From Pectobacterium carotovorum (GTDB taxonomy: Bacteria > Pseudomonadota > Gammaproteobacteria > Enterobacterales > Enterobacteriaceae), in contig NZ_JAXAFK010000006.1 of NCBI RefSeq assembly GCF_033898505.1, positions 186,001 to 250,000 of the forward strand: a stretch of 64,000 nucleotides of DNA, in the 5' to 3' direction. Every line of letters starts with the position of its first letter. Position 1 is the first letter of the stretch. Shown piece after piece: positions 1 to 10,086 of the stretch. The notes below the pieces were generated by a model. That model worked only from the letters and a program-made list of their open reading frames with translations, was not told the DNA's origin and made no database searches. The translations under genes were made by a program, and so were the position numbers.

Positions 1-364
1 CTTGCAGGCGGACGGCGGCACGCGTACGGCGTCCATCACCGGTGCCTGCGTGGCGCTGGCCGATGCGCTGAACCAAATGGTTGCCAACGGCAAGCTGAAA
101 AAGAACCCGATGAAAGGCATGGTCGCCGCCGTTTCCGTCGGTATCGTGAACGGCGAAGCGCTGTGCGATCTGGAATATGTGGAAGATTCTGCCGCTGAAA
201 CCGACATGAATGTGGTGATGACCGAAGATGGCCGCATGATTGAAGTACAGGGAACCGCCGAAGGCGAGCCGTTCAGCCACGAAGAATTGCTCTCCCTGCT
301 GGCACTGGCCCGAGGGGGAATTGATATCATCGTTCAGGCGCAGAAAGCCGCCTTAATTGATTGA
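1..364 (+). CDS. rph: Ribonuclease PH, C-terminal part (5' truncated by window edge)
   Basis: This is the last 120 or so codons of RNase PH, a phosphate-dependent 3'-5' exoribonuclease that trims tRNA precursors and other RNA 3' ends in the cytoplasm. The reading frame is open through the left edge, so the true start lies outside the window; family members are about 238 residues. Visible hallmarks are the [11 protein letters not shown] stretch of the phosphate-binding region and the acidic segment [16 protein letters not shown], which carries metal-binding aspartates. It is followed directly by a hairpin and then pyrE, the rph-pyrE arrangement in which translation of the rph end sets read-through into pyrE in E. 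coli. No frameshift is seen near the 3' end, unlike the rph of E. coli K-12 MG1655. Confidence 0.96.
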   Translation, partial: LQADGGTRTASITGACVALADALNQMVANGKLKKNPMKGMVAAVSVGIVNGEALCDLEYVEDSAAETDMNVVMTEDGRMIEVQGTAEGEPFSHEELLSLLALARGGIDIIVQAQKAALID

Positions 365-370
365 TTTTAT

Positions 371-520
<150 letters not shown>

Positions 521-569
521 TATAAATGACCAACAACATGATTAACCCGTAAGACGAGGAGATACCGTA

Positions 570-1211
570 ATGAAAGCCTACCAGCGCCAGTTTATTGAGT
601 TTGCACTCAGCAAACAGGTATTGAAGTTCGGTGAGTTCACCCTGAAATCTGGGCGTACCAGCCCCTATTTCTTCAACGCTGGGCTGTTTAATACCGGGCG
701 CGATCTGGCCTTACTGGGGCGTTTTTATGCGGAAGCCCTGGTTGATTCCGGTGTGGAGTTCGATCTGCTGTTTGGGCCGGCTTACAAAGGCATTCCGATT
801 GCCACCACCGCCGCGGTGGCGCTGGCAGAACACCACGATCGTGACCTACCGTACTGCTTTAACCGCAAAGAAGCCAAAGACCATGGCGAGGGCGGCAGCC
901 TAGTCGGTAGCCCGTTACAGGGCCGCGTGATGCTGGTGGACGACGTGATTACGGCGGGAACGGCGATTCGCGAATCGATGGAGATCATCGGTGCACATGG
1001 AGCAACGCTGGCGGGGGTGATGATTGCGCTGGATCGTCAAGAGCGCGGTCGTGCTGATTTATCCGCGATTCAGGAAGTTGAACGTGACTATCAGTGCAAG
1101 GTGATTTCGATTATTACGCTGAAGGAGCTGATTGCCTATCTGGCGGAAAAACCAGAGATGGCGGCGCATCTGGATGCGGTGAAAGCCTATCGTGAGCAGT
1201 ACGGGATTTAA
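570..1211 (+). CDS. pyrE: Orotate phosphoribosyltransferase
   Basis: The enzyme joins orotate to PRPP to give orotidine 5'-phosphate, the fifth step of de novo pyrimidine synthesis in the cytoplasm. The 213 residues match the usual family length. The PRPP-binding signature [13 protein letters not shown] sits at residues 120-132, and the [11 protein letters not shown] stretch near residue 28 is typical of bacterial PyrE. The ATG at 570 is preceded by an AGGAG Shine-Dalgarno about 10 bases upstream. The gene follows rph, separated by an attenuator hairpin and a 127-bp repeat. It converges on slmA, with a shared hairpin between them. Confidence 0.98.
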   Translation: MKAYQRQFIEFALSKQVLKFGEFTLKSGRTSPYFFNAGLFNTGRDLALLGRFYAEALVDSGVEFDLLFGPAYKGIPIATTAAVALAEHHDRDLPYCFNRKEAKDHGEGGSLVGSPLQGRVMLVDDVITAGTAIRESMEIIGAHGATLAGVMIALDRQERGRADLSAIQEVERDYQCKVISIITLKELIAYLAEKPEMAAHLDAVKAYREQYGI

Positions 1212-1221
1212 CGTGGTGAGT

Positions 1222-1262
1222 CAGGATTCCATCAGATACGCCTGATGGAGTCCTGTTTATTT
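1222..1262 (+). terminator. Terminator between convergent pyrE and slmA
   Basis: A 14-bp stem (CAGGATTCCATCAG at 1222-1235, pairing with CTGATGGAGTCCTG at 1242-1255, one T-G pair) closes a 6-base loop and is followed by the T-rich TTTATTTAA. It lies just after the pyrE stop codon and can plausibly serve both convergent genes. Confidence 0.75.
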
Positions 1263-1291
1263 AAGGTGTTGTGCAATTTAAAGGGCGGTGT

Positions 1292-1888
1292 TTAGTTCAG
1301 CTGTGCGGCCAACAGCGGCCAGCGGGTGTCGAATTCCTGCGTCGGGCGGTAGCGGAATTCAGAGCGAATGAAGCGCGACAGCATCCCCTCGCAAAATGCC
1401 AATAACTGGCTGGCTAGCAGCGTTTCGTCATGCTGGAAGCCTTTGCCATCGCGTAGCTTATGCTCACGCAGTACCTGACGCAGCTGTGATTCAATACGCT
1501 CAAACAGCTGGTTGATGCGCCCCTGCAAGCGATCCTGTTCAAACATCAGCGCGTGGCCGGTCATGATGCGAGTCAAACCCGGATTGCGTTCCGCAAACCC
1601 TAAAATCAGCAGCAAAATCAGACGAAGACGATTAAACGTTTCTTTTTCGTCTTGCAGAATCAGGTTAATGCGGGTGGTCAGGCTATCCTCAATAAATTCA
1701 ATCAGGCTATCAAACATCCGCGTTTTACTGGGGAAATGCCGGTAGAGCGCCGCTTCGGACACGCCGACGTTCGCCGCCAGTTTTGCCGTGGTGATACGTT
1801 GGCTACCGTCGCTGGATTCCAGCATCTGTGCCAGCGCCTGCAAAATTTCCTCGCGGCGATTCCTTTTCGTACTTTCTTTTTCTGCCAT
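1292..1888 (-). CDS. slmA: Nucleoid occlusion factor SlmA (TetR family)
   Basis: SlmA binds specific sites across the chromosome and blocks FtsZ ring assembly over the nucleoid. The chosen ATG at 1888 gives 198 residues starting [16 protein letters not shown], the family length; the open frame extends 12 codons further upstream but that extension is not conserved in E. coli SlmA. The N-terminal TetR helix-turn-helix lies at about residues 30-60 ([20 protein letters not shown]). The C-terminal part is the helical dimerisation and FtsZ-binding domain. The gene lies downstream of dut in the same orientation, as in E. coli, and is probably co-transcribed with it. Confidence 0.96.
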   Translation of the reverse strand: MAEKESTKRNRREEILQALAQMLESSDGSQRITTAKLAANVGVSEAALYRHFPSKTRMFDSLIEFIEDSLTTRINLILQDEKETFNRLRLILLLILGFAERNPGLTRIMTGHALMFEQDRLQGRINQLFERIESQLRQVLREHKLRDGKGFQHDETLLASQLLAFCEGMLSRFIRSEFRYRPTQEFDTRWPLLAAQLN

Positions 1889-2013
1889 GTCTGAAAAGAC
1901 CCTTGCTAAATATTTGACTGACAAGCACCCGGTAGCGCCACAGTCGCCATTTCCTGTTGGATAGGCGCTGTGGCTTATATGAATTTTTTACACTATGGGG
2001 TGGCTGGAGCGCG

Positions 2014-2472
2014 TTAGCTACGGCCGGAGTGGCCGAAGCCGCCTTCTCCACGTTCGCTGCTGACGAAATCTTCGACCAGATTAAATTCGGCCTGAACGAC
2101 GGGCACAAAGACCATTTGTGCGATGCGCTCGCCCGGCTCGACCGTAAACGCTTGTTGACCACGGTTCCAGACGGAAACCATCAGTTGCCCCTGATAGTCC
2201 GAATCAATCAGCCCAACCAGATTCCCCAGTACTACGCCGTGCTTGTGACCCAGTCCGGAACGGGGAAGGATGACCGCCGCCAGCCCGGTATCGGCAATGT
2301 GAATCGCCAGCCCGGTTGGGATAAGCGTGGTTTCCCCCGCTTTGAGTTCAATCGCCTGATCCAGACAGGCACGCAGATCGAGCCCGGCAGAACCCGGAGT
2401 CGCATAGGTTGGTAACGGGAATTGCTGCCCAACGCGTGGGTCAACAATCTTAACGTCGATTTTTTTCATCAT
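2014..2472 (-). CDS. dut: Deoxyuridine 5'-triphosphate nucleotidohydrolase (dUTPase)
   Basis: dUTPase hydrolyses dUTP to dUMP and pyrophosphate, keeping uracil out of DNA and supplying dTMP synthesis. The 152 residues show the trimeric dUTPase motifs in order: [26 protein letters not shown], the GERIAQM stretch and the C-terminal glycine-rich arm [11 protein letters not shown] that closes over the active site. The start overlaps the last 23 bases of coaBC, the same overlap style as in E. coli, which suggests translational coupling within a coaBC-dut-slmA transcript. Confidence 0.98.
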   Translation of the reverse strand: MMKKIDVKIVDPRVGQQFPLPTYATPGSAGLDLRACLDQAIELKAGETTLIPTGLAIHIADTGLAAVILPRSGLGHKHGVVLGNLVGLIDSDYQGQLMVSVWNRGQQAFTVEPGERIAQMVFVPVVQAEFNLVEDFVSSERGEGGFGHSGRS

Positions 2473-3691
2473 AACGGCTGATAATCTCGTCGATTAATTT
2501 TTGGCCAAGAAGACGCTTGTCGCACTGCGGCAACGGCATGTCCCCACCTTGCCAAAAAAGGTGTAACGCATTGGTTTCACTGTTAAAACCATGCCCGGAA
2601 AGAGAGACGTTGTTCGCGCAAATCAGGTCCAGCTTTTTACGCGCCAGTTTTTGCCGGGCGTATTCTTCCACATTCTGGGTTTCGGCAGCAAACCCGACAA
2701 CATAAGGACGATTTTTCGTCATGGCTGCGACACCGGCGATAATATCTGGATTTTTGACCAGAGTGAGAGTCATTTCATCGCCCTGCTGGTTCTGTTTTTT
2801 AATCTTCTCATCGGCGATGTGTTTGGCGCGATAGTCGGCAACCGCAGCGCAGCCGATCACAATGTGTTGCTGAGCCGCGTGTTCCATCACCGCGTGCTCC
2901 ATCTCCAATGCGCTACCGACATCAATACGCGTGACGCCCTGCGGTGTAGCGAGCGAAACCGGGCCGCTTACCAATGTGACATTCGCGCCACGGGCTGCCG
3001 CGGCCTGCGCGATAGCAAAGCCCATTTTCCCGGAGCTGTGGTTGGTGATAAAGCGAACCGGATCCAGCGCTTCTCTCGTCGGCCCGGCGGTGACCAGAAT
3101 GTTCAGATGTTGCAGATCGTTGATGGCAGAAAAATGACGCTGCGCCAGCCCAACAATTTCCAGCGGATCGATCATGCGGCCCGGTCCAACGTCGCCACAC
3201 GCCTGACTGCCGCTATCCGGCCCCCAGATCGGTAAACCGCGAGCGGCCAGCGTGCGCAGATTGTCCTGCGTGGGTTCCGCGCGATACATCTGCTGATTCA
3301 TCGCAGGGACAACGGCGATAGGGGCGGATGTCGCCAGACAAATCGTGGTCAGCAAGTCGTTCGCCATGCCGGCAGCGACTCGGGCGATCAGATCGGCGGT
3401 GGCCGGAGCGAGAATGACTAAATCAGCCCATTTCCCCAGTTCGATGTGACCCATTGAGGCTTCCGCCGCAGGGTCAAGCAGATCGTCTGATACCGGGTAA
3501 CCGGAGACGGCTTGCAGCGTGAGCGGGGTGATGAAAGCTTTAGCGGCAGATGTCATGACAACCCGTACATCGGCTCCGGCATCGCGCAGACGCCGCACCA
3601 GTTCCGGGCACTTGTACGCGGCGATGCCGCCGCTGATACCCAGCACGATTCGTTTGCCGGAGAGTGCATTCAGGCTGGAAAATTCCGTCAT
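2450..3691 (-). CDS. coaBC: Bifunctional phosphopantothenoylcysteine decarboxylase / phosphopantothenate-cysteine ligase
   Basis: This two-domain enzyme makes 4'-phosphopantetheine from phosphopantothenate and cysteine in coenzyme A synthesis. The N-terminal FMN-dependent decarboxylase domain begins at [16 protein letters not shown] and includes PAMN and the catalytic-cysteine segment [13 protein letters not shown]. The C-terminal CTP-dependent ligase domain carries [20 protein letters not shown] and AAVADYR. Three consecutive ATG codons at 3697, 3694 and 3691 compete; 3691 has the best spacing (8 bases) from a GGA, giving 413 residues. A longer frame up to 3727 is open but not conserved. It is divergent from radC and overlaps dut. 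Confidence 0.96.
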   Translation of the reverse strand: MTEFSSLNALSGKRIVLGISGGIAAYKCPELVRRLRDAGADVRVVMTSAAKAFITPLTLQAVSGYPVSDDLLDPAAEASMGHIELGKWADLVILAPATADLIARVAAGMANDLLTTICLATSAPIAVVPAMNQQMYRAEPTQDNLRTLAARGLPIWGPDSGSQACGDVGPGRMIDPLEIVGLAQRHFSAINDLQHLNILVTAGPTREALDPVRFITNHSSGKMGFAIAQAAAARGANVTLVSGPVSLATPQGVTRIDVGSALEMEHAVMEHAAQQHIVIGCAAVADYRAKHIADEKIKKQNQQGDEMTLTLVKNPDIIAGVAAMTKNRPYVVGFAAETQNVEEYARQKLARKKLDLICANNVSLSGHGFNSETNALHLFWQGGDMPLPQCDKRLLGQKLIDEIISRYDEKNRR

Positions 3692-3791
3692 CATCATGGT
3701 CCGATTGAAAGTCAGAAGATGCGCCATTTTACCATAACCTTGCAGCCAGATAGGAATCTTAAGCTCGCCGCTGCGGTTTCCCTAAGAAGAT

Positions 3792-3807
3792 TGCGAAGCG
3801 CTTCGCA
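3792..3807. promoter_or_regulatory. Perfect 16-bp palindrome in the coaBC/radC divergent region
   Basis: TGCGAAGCGCTTCGCA is a perfect palindrome between two divergent genes, about 75 bases upstream of the radC start and 100 bases upstream of coaBC. The position suggests an operator or a transcription-limiting hairpin, but I do not recognise it as a known binding site. Confidence 0.4.
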
Positions 3808-3880
3808 GCCCTTTAGCACAGCTATCGTCCTGTTTTTACGAGCGTGACATGATGCCATCGAGCGGTATAGGGAGAGTGCG

Positions 3881-4546
3881 ATGGGCTGGGAAAAGGGATT
3901 GGCACCGCGTGAAAAACTGGTGCGATTAGGGGCCGAATCACTGACGGATGTTGAATTGCTGGCGATTTTTTTACGCACTGGATTACCGGGTGTGCATGTT
4001 ATGCAACTGGCAGAGGATTTGCTGGCGCATTTTGGGTCGCTTTATCAACTGATGGCGGCCGATCAATCCGCGTTTCATAACGCCAGAGGCGTGGGGATAT
4101 CGAAATATACGCAGCTCAAGGCGATTGCAGAGCTATCGCGGCGGCTATTTTTTTCTCGTCTGGCGAAAGAAGATGCCATGTTGAATCCGGAAATGACGGG
4201 ACAATATTTGCAGCTGTTGCTGTCCCGACGTGAGCGTGAGGTTTTTTTAGTCCTGTTTTTGGACAATCAGCATCACGTTATTCGCCATCAGGAGATGTTT
4301 GTTGGTACGATTAACAGTGTGGAAGTACACCCGCGTGAAATTGTGCGTGAAGCGCTAAAGGCAAATGCCGCCGCGTTGATTTTGGCGCATAATCATCCGT
4401 CGGGAAAAGCGGAGCCGAGTCAGGCCGACCGTGCGATAACCGAACAGATTGTTAAAGCCTGTCTGTTAATGGAGATCCGCGTGCTCGATCATTTGGTCAT
4501 TGGGCATGGCGAATACGTTTCTTTTGCTGAACGCGGCTGGATTTAA
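3881..4546 (+). CDS. radC: RadC family JAB-domain protein
   Basis: RadC proteins combine an N-terminal helix-hairpin-helix-like region with a C-terminal JAB/MPN metalloprotease-like domain; their exact function is unsettled and the old repair assignment in E. coli was withdrawn. The metal motif is intact: EVHPREI followed by [15 protein letters not shown] (H-x-H and downstream D). The 221 residues match the family. The ATG at 3881 is preceded by GGGAGAG; the upstream ATG codons near 3850 end at a TAG. It is divergent from coaBC and upstream of rpmB, as in E. coli. Confidence 0.95.
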   Translation: MGWEKGLAPREKLVRLGAESLTDVELLAIFLRTGLPGVHVMQLAEDLLAHFGSLYQLMAADQSAFHNARGVGISKYTQLKAIAELSRRLFFSRLAKEDAMLNPEMTGQYLQLLLSRREREVFLVLFLDNQHHVIRHQEMFVGTINSVEVHPREIVREALKANAAALILAHNHPSGKAEPSQADRAITEQIVKACLLMEIRVLDHLVIGHGEYVSFAERGWI

Positions 4547-4589
4547 CAGATATTTCCGCGATCCAATGGGATCTTTAGCTGTTCGGGAC

Positions 4590-4618
4590 TTGAGCACTTA
4601 CGCTTCAGAGCGTATACT
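4590..4618 (+). promoter_or_regulatory. Sigma-70 promoter of rpmB-rpmG
   Basis: A -35 box TTGAGC (4590-4595) and a -10 box TATACT (4613-4618) are separated by exactly 17 bases. Transcription from here would give a leader of about 160 nucleotides before the rpmB start codon. A strong promoter fits a ribosomal protein operon. Confidence 0.75.
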
Positions 4619-4651
4619 ACGCCACCTTTGAGAATCTTGGGTGTGGCGTTA

Positions 4652-4718
4652 AGAGCCTATCTCAGCAGGTTTATCCTGATGACAGAGTCTTTTCAGTGAA
4701 GTTGCTGAGATGGGCTCT
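4652..4718 (+). promoter_or_regulatory. Long stem-loop in the rpmB (L28) leader
   Basis: AGAGCCTATCTCAGCA (4652-4667) pairs with TGCTGAGATGGGCTCT (4703-4718): a 16-bp stem with one U-G pair around a 35-base loop. It lies between the promoter and the rpmB start and has no T tract after it, so it is not an ordinary terminator. Ribosomal protein leaders often hold a binding site for autogenous control; here that role is inference. Confidence 0.6.
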
Positions 4719-4762
4719 AAAGCCTGACGAGGCGGCCAAACCCTATACGAAGCTCGAGCTGA

Positions 4763-5020
<258 letters not shown>

Positions 5021-5028
5021 GGAACTGA

Positions 5029-5199
<171 letters not shown>

Positions 5200-5215
5200 T
5201 TTCTGCTTCTTGATA

Positions 5216-5243
5216 AAAACCCGGCCTTGGTCGGGTTTTTTTT
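5216..5243 (+). terminator. Rho-independent terminator of rpmB-rpmG
   Basis: An 11-bp stem (AAAACCCGGCC with GGTCGGGTTTT, one G-T pair) is followed by a run of T. It begins 16 bases after the rpmG stop. Confidence 0.9.
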
Positions 5244-5429
5244 CGTCATATGCCAGCTAGCGTGTCGATTTGGTTTAACTGTTTTGTGGTAAATACTGCG
5301 GGTAAAATACGCCAGCAGCGACTCTGTTTCCCGTCGCATTCTTTGTCTTGCGGGCTGTCACAGAGGGTATCCTGTCGTTTATGAAAATGTTGTTTATGCT
5401 AATGTAGCCACCTTTATCAGGAGACACAC

Positions 5430-6239
5430 ATGCCTGAATTACCTGAGGTTGAAACCAGTCGTCGGGGAATTTCACCGTATCTTGTCGATCACACCATCCT
5501 TTATGCTGAAGTGAGGAACTCGCGCCTGCGTTGGCCGGTATCGGCTGAGATTCTCTCGCTGAGCGATGAGCCGGTGCTCAGCGTGCGCCGGCGGGCAAAA
5601 TATCTGCTGATCGAGCTGACTCGCGGTTGGATTATTGTGCATCTCGGCATGTCTGGCAGTCTTCGGGTGTTGCCGGAATATAGCGAACCGGAGAAGCACG
5701 ATCATGTTGATTTGGTGATGGACAGCGGTAAGGTACTGCGTTACACCGATCCTCGGCGCTTTGGTGCCTGGCTGTGGACGGATAATCCTGAGACTTGCTC
5801 AGTATTGGCGCATCTGGGGCCAGAACCGTTAGAGGCGGAGTTCTCCGCGGATTATCTCTATCAGGCCTCACGCGGTAAAAAGACGGCAATCAAACAGTGG
5901 ATTATGGATAACAAAGTGGTCGTTGGCGTAGGCAATATCTACGCGAGCGAATCGCTGTTTGCGGCTGGCATCCACCCTGACAGAGCGGCCGGATCGCTGA
6001 GTGAAAACGACGCAGCCGTATTGGTGGGCGTGATTAAACAGGTGCTACAGCTTTCGATTGAGCAGGGCGGTACGACGCTGCGCGACTTTTTGCAATCAGA
6101 CGGTAAACCCGGCTATTTTGCGCAGGAACTGCGAGTCTATGGCCGTAATGGTGAACCTTGCCGGACATGTGGAACACCGATCGAAACCGCGAAACATGGG
6201 CAGCGCAGTACCTTTTTCTGTCGCCGCTGCCAGAAGTAA
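5430..6239 (+). CDS. mutM: Formamidopyrimidine-DNA glycosylase (Fpg)
   Basis: MutM removes 8-oxoguanine and ring-opened purines from DNA and cuts the backbone by beta/delta elimination. The N-terminus MPELPEVET provides the catalytic Pro and Glu after Met removal. The helix-two-turn-helix region follows the GVGNIYASE stretch near residue 165, and the C-terminus is a four-cysteine zinc finger (CRTCGTP ... FFCRRCQ). The 269 residues are the normal length. The start has an AGGAGA Shine-Dalgarno. It sits between rpmG and coaD as in E. coli, except that a GT9 gene is inserted before coaD. Confidence 0.98.
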   Translation: MPELPEVETSRRGISPYLVDHTILYAEVRNSRLRWPVSAEILSLSDEPVLSVRRRAKYLLIELTRGWIIVHLGMSGSLRVLPEYSEPEKHDHVDLVMDSGKVLRYTDPRRFGAWLWTDNPETCSVLAHLGPEPLEAEFSADYLYQASRGKKTAIKQWIMDNKVVVGVGNIYASESLFAAGIHPDRAAGSLSENDAAVLVGVIKQVLQLSIEQGGTTLRDFLQSDGKPGYFAQELRVYGRNGEPCRTCGTPIETAKHGQRSTFFCRRCQK

Positions 6240-6305
6240 TCGACGCTACGGATAAGAATTCAGAGAAATAATAATGATGATAATACTTATTAAGGGAAAA
6301 GAAGT

Positions 6306-7280
6306 ATGCAGCGCATTTTGTTGATAAGAATCGATTTTCTGGGTGATATGGTATGCACTACAGCGTTGATTCACTCTCTGAAAAGAAAATGGCCGACTGC
6401 TGAAATTCATGTATTAGCGAATAAATATAATTCATACGCGCTTGATGATAATCCTGACATAGAAGAAGTACATCGTTATGTTTATAGCAAAAGCCGAGAG
6501 AGAAATAATCGTAGTGGTTTAATTAGCTCATTAATCGATAAATTTCTTTTGATTATGCGCTTAAAACGTTTGAATTTCGATTTGCTGATTATTCCTAATG
6601 GCGGAATGAATAAGAATGCAATCCAGTTTGCCAGATGGATGAATGTCCCTGACGCCCGGTGGCACAAGGCCGAGACAGAGTTTGACGACCGCAATATTGA
6701 ACATGTTACCAATCGACCAATAAAACATGAAGTATTAGCGGGATATGACTTAATGCCGGAACTTGGCGTGACGAGCACTGATGATTTACGGCTGTATGTT
6801 TATCCTAAACCAGAATTAAAAAAACAGTGGTCAGAAAAATTAAAACATAACGGCAAAGCAAATATCGGTTTTTTTATATCGAATAAAGCATATGAACGTC
6901 GCTGGCCGTGGGCGAATTGGTATTCACTCGCTCAATCACTTAGCAGTGACTTCAATATTATTATTTTTTCTAATCCGGGTGAGAAGCCAGAGCAAGATGC
7001 GCTTAATGGCATTACGGTTCAGTGTATAGACACTGAAACAGTATCTGACCTTATAGCAGCGATGAGCCAATTAGATGTGGTTGTTTCGGCTGATAGTGCG
7101 CCAGTTCACCTTGGTGCGGCGTTGCAGATACCGGTTGTTGGTCTATTTGAAGCAAGACCAGAGAAATATTTGCGCTGGTATCCCATCGGTGTAAATCACG
7201 TGCTGCTGCATTCCGGTAAATGTATCGACAGCATCAGCGTGGCAGAAGTCAAAGACGCGGTTATTTCTCTTATCCCGTAA
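6306..7280 (+). CDS. Glycosyltransferase family 9 (heptosyltransferase-like) protein
   Basis: The 324-residue protein opens with RILLIRIDFLGDMVCTTALI, the start typical of ADP-heptose:LPS heptosyltransferases, and has the C-terminal GT9 segment VVSADSAPVHLGAALQIPVVGLF with the conserved Asp-Ser and His. It should transfer a sugar, probably heptose, onto lipopolysaccharide core at the inner membrane; the acceptor cannot be told from sequence. It is visibly richer in A+T than mutM, coaD and waaA around it, suggesting separate acquisition. It runs towards coaD with only 8 bases between the stop codons. It is distinct from the waaC, waaF and waaQ products also in this window. Confidence 0.85.
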   Translation: MQRILLIRIDFLGDMVCTTALIHSLKRKWPTAEIHVLANKYNSYALDDNPDIEEVHRYVYSKSRERNNRSGLISSLIDKFLLIMRLKRLNFDLLIIPNGGMNKNAIQFARWMNVPDARWHKAETEFDDRNIEHVTNRPIKHEVLAGYDLMPELGVTSTDDLRLYVYPKPELKKQWSEKLKHNGKANIGFFISNKAYERRWPWANWYSLAQSLSSDFNIIIFSNPGEKPEQDALNGITVQCIDTETVSDLIAAMSQLDVVVSADSAPVHLGAALQIPVVGLFEARPEKYLRWYPIGVNHVLLHSGKCIDSISVAEVKDAVISLIP

Positions 7281-7288
7281 ACGTATTA

Positions 7289-7780
<492 letters not shown>

Positions 7781-7807
7781 TCATTCACTGTTTAGGTAGC
7801 GGCTGCT

Positions 7808-9085
7808 TTACTGCGTCCGCTGGGGCAAATAAGGTTCCAGAAGCGTAAGCAGCATCTGTAGAGCACCCTGGTTTTGGTGTAACACTTCCACGGCGTGTCG
7901 ACCATAGTAGAGGCGATAGTCTTCGTCAGCGAGCAGTTTCCCGACTTCTTTTCCAAGTGAGTCAGCATCGGTCACGGTAATCAATCCGTCAGCCTGATCG
8001 AGCTTGTTGCAGATATCTTTAAAATTGAACGTGTGTGGCCCCATCAATACCGGAATAGCATGGGCTGCGGCTTCTAGCGGATTATGCCCGCCTCGTTCAA
8101 CCAAACTTCCACCAACAAAGGCCAGATCGGCGATGCCGTACAACAGCATCAGTTCGCCCATGGTGTCCCCAATTACCACCTGCGTGTTGGCAGAAGGCTG
8201 TTCACCACTGCTGCGCAGCGTGTAGGTGAATCCCAGATTTTCTGTCAATGCCTGCGTGGTGGCGAAACGTTCCGGATGACGAGGGACAAGAATCAGCAGT
8301 AAATCAGGATAGGTGGCAAGCAGTTGTCGGTGAGCAGCCAGAACGATCGCTTCTTCACCTTCGTGTGTACTGGTGGCTATCCATACCGGACGATGCGGCG
8401 CCCATTGTCGGCGTAATGTAATGGCTCGTGCCGCCAGTTCCGGCGTTACGGAAATATCAAATTTGAGGCTGCCGGTCACTTTCAGGCTGGAACGCTTCAG
8501 GCCAAGATCGATAAATCGATTCCCGTCCTCCTGATTCTGCGCAGCGACGAGGGTAATGCGTCGTAAGATATGGCGCATTAGCTTTCCGATCTTTTTATAA
8601 CCCGCAGCAGAACGTTCTGACAGTCGGGCATTGGCAATAACCAGCGGAATTTCTCGCTTGTGCAACTCTGCAATCAGATTCGGCCACAGCTCGGTTTCCA
8701 TAATGATGACGATTTTCGGACGAACCTGGTCAAAAAAGCGTCTCAGGGCACAGGGTAAATCATAAGGCAGGTAAACGTGATAGACCGTGTCGCCAAAAGC
8801 GGAGCGTACGCGCTCGGAACCAGTTGGCGTCATGGTTGTTACTGTGATCGGCAGATTGGGGTAACGATGGCGCAGTGCTCTCACTAAGGGAATGGCAGCC
8901 AGCGTTTCACCCACCGATACCGAGTGCAGCATGATACCGTCTGGCTTAACCTTCTCTGCACAAAAACCGTAACGTTCACCCCAGCGCCGACGATAGGCTG
9001 GCGCTTTGCGGCCACGAAGCCACAGGCGAAGCCAAATCAACGGTTGGATGAGGTACAGGATAATGGTGTAGAGAGTTTGTAGCAT
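7808..9085 (-). CDS. waaA: 3-deoxy-D-manno-octulosonic acid (Kdo) transferase
   Basis: WaaA adds the two Kdo residues to lipid IV-A at the cytoplasmic face of the inner membrane, the essential first step of core assembly. The 425 residues match the GT30 family. There is an N-terminal membrane anchor (residues 1-22, YTIILYLIQPLIWLRLWL), then SVSVGETLAAIPLVRAL, the central METELWPNL motif and the C-terminal GGSLVERGGHNPLEAAA region. It lies between waaE and coaD in one direction. Confidence 0.97.
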   Translation of the reverse strand: MLQTLYTIILYLIQPLIWLRLWLRGRKAPAYRRRWGERYGFCAEKVKPDGIMLHSVSVGETLAAIPLVRALRHRYPNLPITVTTMTPTGSERVRSAFGDTVYHVYLPYDLPCALRRFFDQVRPKIVIIMETELWPNLIAELHKREIPLVIANARLSERSAAGYKKIGKLMRHILRRITLVAAQNQEDGNRFIDLGLKRSSLKVTGSLKFDISVTPELAARAITLRRQWAPHRPVWIATSTHEGEEAIVLAAHRQLLATYPDLLLILVPRHPERFATTQALTENLGFTYTLRSSGEQPSANTQVVIGDTMGELMLLYGIADLAFVGGSLVERGGHNPLEAAAHAIPVLMGPHTFNFKDICNKLDQADGLITVTDADSLGKEVGKLLADEDYRLYYGRHAVEVLHQNQGALQMLLTLLEPYLPQRTQ

Positions 9086-9169
9086 AAGGTTTACTGTTAT
9101 CGGTTATCGCTGGGGTGATTTTATCGGGTTAGTGAGGATAAGGCTATGTTTGGTGGTATCACCCGTTTC

Positions 9170-9943
9170 TCACAACTTTATATTATTACGAGACCATAAC
9201 CCAGCGTATTTATTGAATGTGTACTGCGCATTAATAATCGCGAGTAGAAAACCGTGTTTTCCATCCAAAAAACCAGCACGTAATATCCAGGTTTTTAAGA
9301 ATGCCGAAGCCGTGTGCGTAAGGATACTAAGGTAGCGGCACTTTTTCCCCTGACGGTGTCGTTCTTCCGCCCATGCTGAAGCATAGCGTAGCTGTTTTTG
9401 TTGAAAAACGGCGAAGTCTCGGCAGGTTAGATGCAATAAATCACCTGATAAATGCGTCAATGTGGCTGAGCCATAATCAAGAGATTCGTGCACGCTGTTG
9501 TCGTTATAGCGGTAGCGCTGATTCGCATAGAGACGGATAACGTTATCGGGATACCATCCGCTATGCTTCATAAAGCGACCAAGGAAAAAATTGCGTCGTG
9601 AACAGCGGTAAACCGTATTATCACCAGCGTCTGGGGCAGTAAGCACGGATTCGATTGATTGCCGTAATTCGGGCGTCACTCGTTCATCCGCGTCAATCAT
9701 GAAAATATAATCACCGCTGGCATAACTCTGTGCACGCTGTCGCTGCTTGCCATACCCCGGCCAGTCGTCGTGTTGATAGACTTTGGCACCGTATTGATGC
9801 GCTATTTCTATCGTGTCATCTGTGCTGCCGGAATCGACGACAATAATTTCATCTGCCCACGAGACAGACTGCAGGCAATCGGCGATCAGCTCCGTTTCAT
9901 TTTTGGTAATCATGACGACGGATAAGCGTTTATGCGCGTTCAC
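9170..9943 (-). CDS. waaE: LPS core glycosyltransferase WaaE (family 2)
   Basis: This is a family 2 inverting glycosyltransferase. In Klebsiella and Serratia, WaaE adds a beta-glucose to heptose I of the inner core. The N-terminal nucleotide-sugar domain starts [11 protein letters not shown], then [10 protein letters not shown] and the DxD-type motif MIDADER. The frame is open upstream to 10057, but the GTG at 9943 has an AGGA Shine-Dalgarno at good spacing and gives 257 residues, the family size, so I chose it. WaaE is absent from the E. coli core cluster and points to a Klebsiella/Serratia/Pectobacterium-type inner core. Confidence 0.9.
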   Translation of the reverse strand: MNAHKRLSVVMITKNETELIADCLQSVSWADEIIVVDSGSTDDTIEIAHQYGAKVYQHDDWPGYGKQRQRAQSYASGDYIFMIDADERVTPELRQSIESVLTAPDAGDNTVYRCSRRNFFLGRFMKHSGWYPDNVIRLYANQRYRYNDNSVHESLDYGSATLTHLSGDLLHLTCRDFAVFQQKQLRYASAWAEERHRQGKKCRYLSILTHTASAFLKTWILRAGFLDGKHGFLLAIINAQYTFNKYAGLWSRNNIKL

Positions 9944-10086
9944 TATATGTCCTATGTGCTGGAAATGATGGAACAGGCAGAGAAAGGCGTTCTCTTGCCG
10001 CCTACGTGTTGAACCCAATGGCACGGGTGTTTTTAGGTGCCATTGGGTGAGCAGCATGATAATAGCGTAACGCTATTCTGACGTAA

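Noticed and set aside
1345..1354. GGCGGTAGCG, resembling the RfaH ops element
   Set aside because: It lies within slmA on the antisense strand, far from any LPS operon start; coincidental match.
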